64,000 bases of DNA from Komagataeibacter sp. FNDCF1. GTDB taxonomy: Bacteria; Pseudomonadota; Alphaproteobacteria; Acetobacterales; Acetobacteraceae. The stretch is from positions 623,001 through 687,000 of the forward strand of contig NZ_JAIWOT010000001.1 in the NCBI RefSeq assembly GCF_021295335.1, in the 5' to 3' direction. Below are positions 62,122-64,000 of this stretch, piece after piece. A program made the position numbers and the translations under genes. The notes under the pieces were generated by a model. That model made no database searches and was not told the DNA's origin. It saw only the letters and a list, made by a program, of their open reading frames with translations. Numbering within the stretch: position 1 is the stretch's first letter; the number at the start of each line of letters is the position of its first letter.

Positions 62122-63090
62122 TTACTTCCAGACCCATTTGCCTACGACACGGCCATTGATCACAAGGTCGGACACATCGACTTCATCAGCGGGATAGGTG
62201 GGATTCACGCTTATGATGCGGATGCGTGGCGGGCGGGAATTCGGCACGAGCATGAGCTGCTTTATCACGACACCCATGCCGTTCCACAAGACGTACACGC
62301 CATCGGGTGAAGGGACGCGATGGCCCGTATCAACCAGCACACGGTCACCTGCAAGGAATTCAGGCTCCATGGAATTGCCTGTGACGCGGATGATGGCAAG
62401 CCCCCCGGTATCGGGCAGATAGTTGCGGATGAAGTCACGCGGTATGCGCCATGAATCCAGGGTGGGATGACCCTCGCCCTCGCCACAGGCCGTATGGTCC
62501 ACGATTGCGCCAGCACCCGCCTGTGGCGATATGTCATATTCATGCACCGTAATTGCACCGTCATCACCATGCAGGGGCATGCTGGCGCGCTCGGCACGGC
62601 TTATGCTTTCGTTCAGATCGGTCGCACCGGGCACGATACCGCACAGTGCCCAGACCTCGCTTGCGGCAATGGGGGGGTCACCCCGGTCGGGCAACAGTGC
62701 GACAAGTTTGCGTACAAGATCGACCGGAATGAAGTCCTTCTTCAACTTGTTTTCGTAAAACGCATAACTTGAAAACCTGTCGCCCATGCCAAGATCACGC
62801 GCCAGGCCGCGCACCGTGTAGCCTGCACGCTCACGCAGCGCCTTCAGTCGGTGGGCGGCGGAACTGGGTGTGTTCGCACCGGGCGCGCGCAGTAGGTCAC
62901 TGGCGGTGCAGCCCAGTACGGCCGCCACCTTTTCCAGCCGGTCACCGCCGGGGTTGCGCGATTTGCCGCGCAGGATGTCATGCACATATGTTTCGTTCAG
63001 GCCCGCCAGTTCGGCCAGCCGTTTCTTGTTGAGCCCGAGCAGCGCCATACGGCGCTCGATCTCGGCTGCGGCAGGGGAGCGTGTATCCAT
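62122..63090 (-). CDS. S24 (LexA/CI-like) repressor with two helix-turn-helix motifs
   Basis: 322 residues from the ATG at 63090; the frame is open to 63393, but the extension is low quality. An N-terminal XRE helix-turn-helix (NKKRLAELAGLNETYVHDILRGKSRNPGGDRLEKVAAVLG) is followed by a second XRE-like segment (RLKALRERAGYTVRGLARDLGMGDRFSSYAFYENKLKKDFI). The C-terminal S24 peptidase domain has the catalytic serine in VTGNSMEPEFLAGDRVLVD and a lysine in GVVIKQLMLV. An AGAG segment (SPQAGAGAIVD) before it is a possible self-cleavage site. It may respond to DNA damage like phage CI repressors, but no phage genes are near. Confidence 0.87.
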   Translation of the reverse strand: MDTRSPAAAEIERRMALLGLNKKRLAELAGLNETYVHDILRGKSRNPGGDRLEKVAAVLGCTASDLLRAPGANTPSSAAHRLKALRERAGYTVRGLARDLGMGDRFSSYAFYENKLKKDFIPVDLVRKLVALLPDRGDPPIAASEVWALCGIVPGATDLNESISRAERASMPLHGDDGAITVHEYDISPQAGAGAIVDHTACGEGEGHPTLDSWRIPRDFIRNYLPDTGGLAIIRVTGNSMEPEFLAGDRVLVDTGHRVPSPDGVYVLWNGMGVVIKQLMLVPNSRPPRIRIISVNPTYPADEVDVSDLVINGRVVGKWVWK

Positions 63091-63558
63091 AATGGGAACT
63101 GTCCCATAAATCCGTCCGCCAAGGTAGGGGGAATATCCCATTCCTGCATAAAAAATGCAGGAATTATCGCACAAAGGGCCCGCCTGGCCGCACACCGCCC
63201 CGATGTGACGGATCGTGTTGCACAGGAATTCCTGGCTGGTCGCGTTACTGGCAGGGCCACGCACCACGTCGCGCCAGCGTTGCGGTGTGGGAAGATTTTC
63301 AGATACGCGGCAGACGGTTGACAGTACCGGATCAGGCATGATCGCAGGCAGGCTGAAGGCACCCGATTTCATGTCGGCCCTTGCACGATACACGGAGAAT
63401 CATGGCCATGAAGCGATCATGAACCAGACGACACGGGACCAGCTGATTAGTGCATATCAGGTTTACGGATTGCGCACGGATAAAAGGTACGAAAATCACT
63501 TCCCGAAGCGGCATTATGTGGCTATGGCGCAAACATAATAACGCTTGAGACATCAGCC
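63091..63558. other. Upstream region of the S24 repressor gene
   Basis: 468 bases between the divergent repressor and MFS genes, with no supported gene. The first 75 bases upstream of the repressor hold several palindromes, listed separately. The remainder is GC-rich until 63400, then AT-richer towards the MFS start at 63559. Confidence 0.45.
63093..63164. promoter_or_regulatory. Cluster of palindromes, candidate operators of the S24 repressor
   Basis: Three inverted repeats lie within 75 bases of the repressor start: TGGGA-ACTG-TCCCA (63093-63106), GGGA-ATA-TCCC (63129-63139), and the longer ATTCCTGCAT-AAAAA-ATGCAGGAAT (63140-63164, perfect 10-bp arms). The first two share GGGA/TCCC half-sites. 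Autoregulation through such sites is usual for this repressor class. Confidence 0.5.
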
Positions 63559-64000
63559 ATGTTCTCCACCCTGTCCCGTTCGGCCAAGATCGGCCTCTGC
63601 GTGCTGTGCGCCACCACGTTTACTGCTATTACAAGCGAACTCGCCCCCGTGGGTCTGCTGCTGGAAATGGGCCAGTCCTTTCACATCAATTCCGGGCAGG
63701 TGGGCATGGCGGTCAGTGCCTATGCGCTGATCGTGGCACTGATGGCCGTGCCGCTGACCATCCTGACCGCACGTATCGAGCGCAAGCGCCTGCTGCTGGC
63801 AGCCCTTGCCGGATATGCGGTGTCAAACATGGTCGGGGCGCTCGCGCCTACTTTCTGGCTGCTCTGCGTGGGGCGTGCCATTGGCGGGGCAGCGCACGCG
63901 CTGCTCATGTCCATCATATCGGCCTATGCCGCCCAGCTTGTGCCACGCCGGGTTACGGGGCGGGCGATTTCGTTCGTATTCTGCGGCGCGTCGTTTGGCG
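63559..64000 (+). CDS. MFS transporter, SotB/drug-sugar efflux type (partial, cut by window end)
   Basis: 147 residues are visible from the ATG at 63559, and the frame runs off the window. The start MFSTLSRSAKIGLCVLCATTFTAITSELAPVGLLLEMGQSFHINSGQVGMAVSAYALIVALMAVPLTILTARIERKRLL shows the first helices and the A-R-x-E-R-K loop of the DHA1/SotB group, which exports sugars or drugs. LCVGRAIGGAAHALLMSII is the fourth-helix region. It is divergent from the S24 repressor gene. Confidence 0.85.
   Translation, partial: MFSTLSRSAKIGLCVLCATTFTAITSELAPVGLLLEMGQSFHINSGQVGMAVSAYALIVALMAVPLTILTARIERKRLLLAALAGYAVSNMVGALAPTFWLLCVGRAIGGAAHALLMSIISAYAAQLVPRRVTGRAISFVFCGASFG

Noticed and set aside
62122-64000. 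Prophage around the S24 repressor
   Set aside because: No integrase, structural or replication genes are visible on either side within the window.
1-64000. CRISPR array or known riboswitch
   Set aside because: No series of regularly spaced direct repeats and no recognisable aptamer core was seen on reading the intergenic regions.

Overview
The window looks like chromosomal DNA of an acetic acid bacterium, most likely Komagataeibacter (the former Acetobacter or Gluconacetobacter xylinus group). Three things support this. A four-gene c-di-GMP operon at 39.3-44.5 kb has the layout of the A. xylinum cdg1 operon (FixK/FNR-type regulator, pdeA, dgc, extra downstream gene). A complete 930-bp IS5-family element at 45.8-46.8 kb has the size and transposase type of IS1031, first described in A. 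xylinum. Next to it is a membrane-bound PQQ polyol dehydrogenase pair (sldB-sldA), typical of acetic acid bacteria. Overall the DNA is GC-rich, with AT-rich intergenic islands. All family calls come from reading the sequence, not from database searches.

Layout. 0-2 kb: end of an iron-uptake membrane module (DUF3649-like, PepSY, DUF3325). 2-16 kb: a catabolic region. It holds an LhpC/HypD-like member of the DapA family, an Ldh2-type reductase, a DadA-like FAD oxidase, an AGCS amino-acid symporter and an Lrp regulator, which together suggest D-hydroxyproline or related imino-acid use. After an SDR, an MFS carrier and a TauD dioxygenase come a GlxA/GbdR-like regulator, a Rieske oxygenase and a BetA-like GMC oxidoreductase, which suggest quaternary-amine or betaine use. 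16-26 kb: tRNA-Val, N-formylglutamate amidohydrolase, a YidB-like protein, a candidate anti-Shine-Dalgarno small RNA, a NUDIX hydrolase, a frameshifted giant glycosyltransferase, an EamA exporter, a YbaK deacylase and an amidohydrolase with a changed metal ligand.

26-30.4 kb: a minus-strand run of a phytochrome-like HWE kinase fused to a receiver domain, a sorbosone-type PQQ dehydrogenase and a cupin. The phytochrome has lost the residues normally needed for bilin attachment and photochemistry. 30.8-38.4 kb: a stand-alone heme-PAS GGDEF-EAL phosphodiesterase, nagA, an MFS exporter with an isochorismatase-like hydrolase, and a small Dda/RecD-like helicase. 39.3-45.3 kb: the cdg1 operon, a strong terminator and a second, paralogous Rrf2 regulator. 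45.3-49.6 kb: a perfect 23-bp-stem hairpin, the IS1031-like element inserted just upstream of sldBA, sldBA with its terminator, and an 80-nt three-way-junction repeat.

49.6-64 kb: tag glycosylase, a second YidB-like protein, a group of small lipoproteins (two with DUF333-like domains), a lipase-like lipoprotein coupled to a DUF4105/Lnb-type protein, a BamE-like lipoprotein, an Old Yellow Enzyme, csaA, an EamA exporter divergent from a second Lrp regulator, nhaA, a DOPA-dioxygenase-like protein, a YceI protein, an S24 (LexA/CI-like) repressor with palindromes at its promoter, and the start of an MFS transporter cut by the window end.

The strongest leads are the small RNA at 18.1 kb, the degenerate phytochrome kinase, the combination of heme-PAS and Rrf2 sensors around the cdg1 operon, the IS insertion in front of sldBA, and the combined hydroxyproline/Rieske catabolic region.
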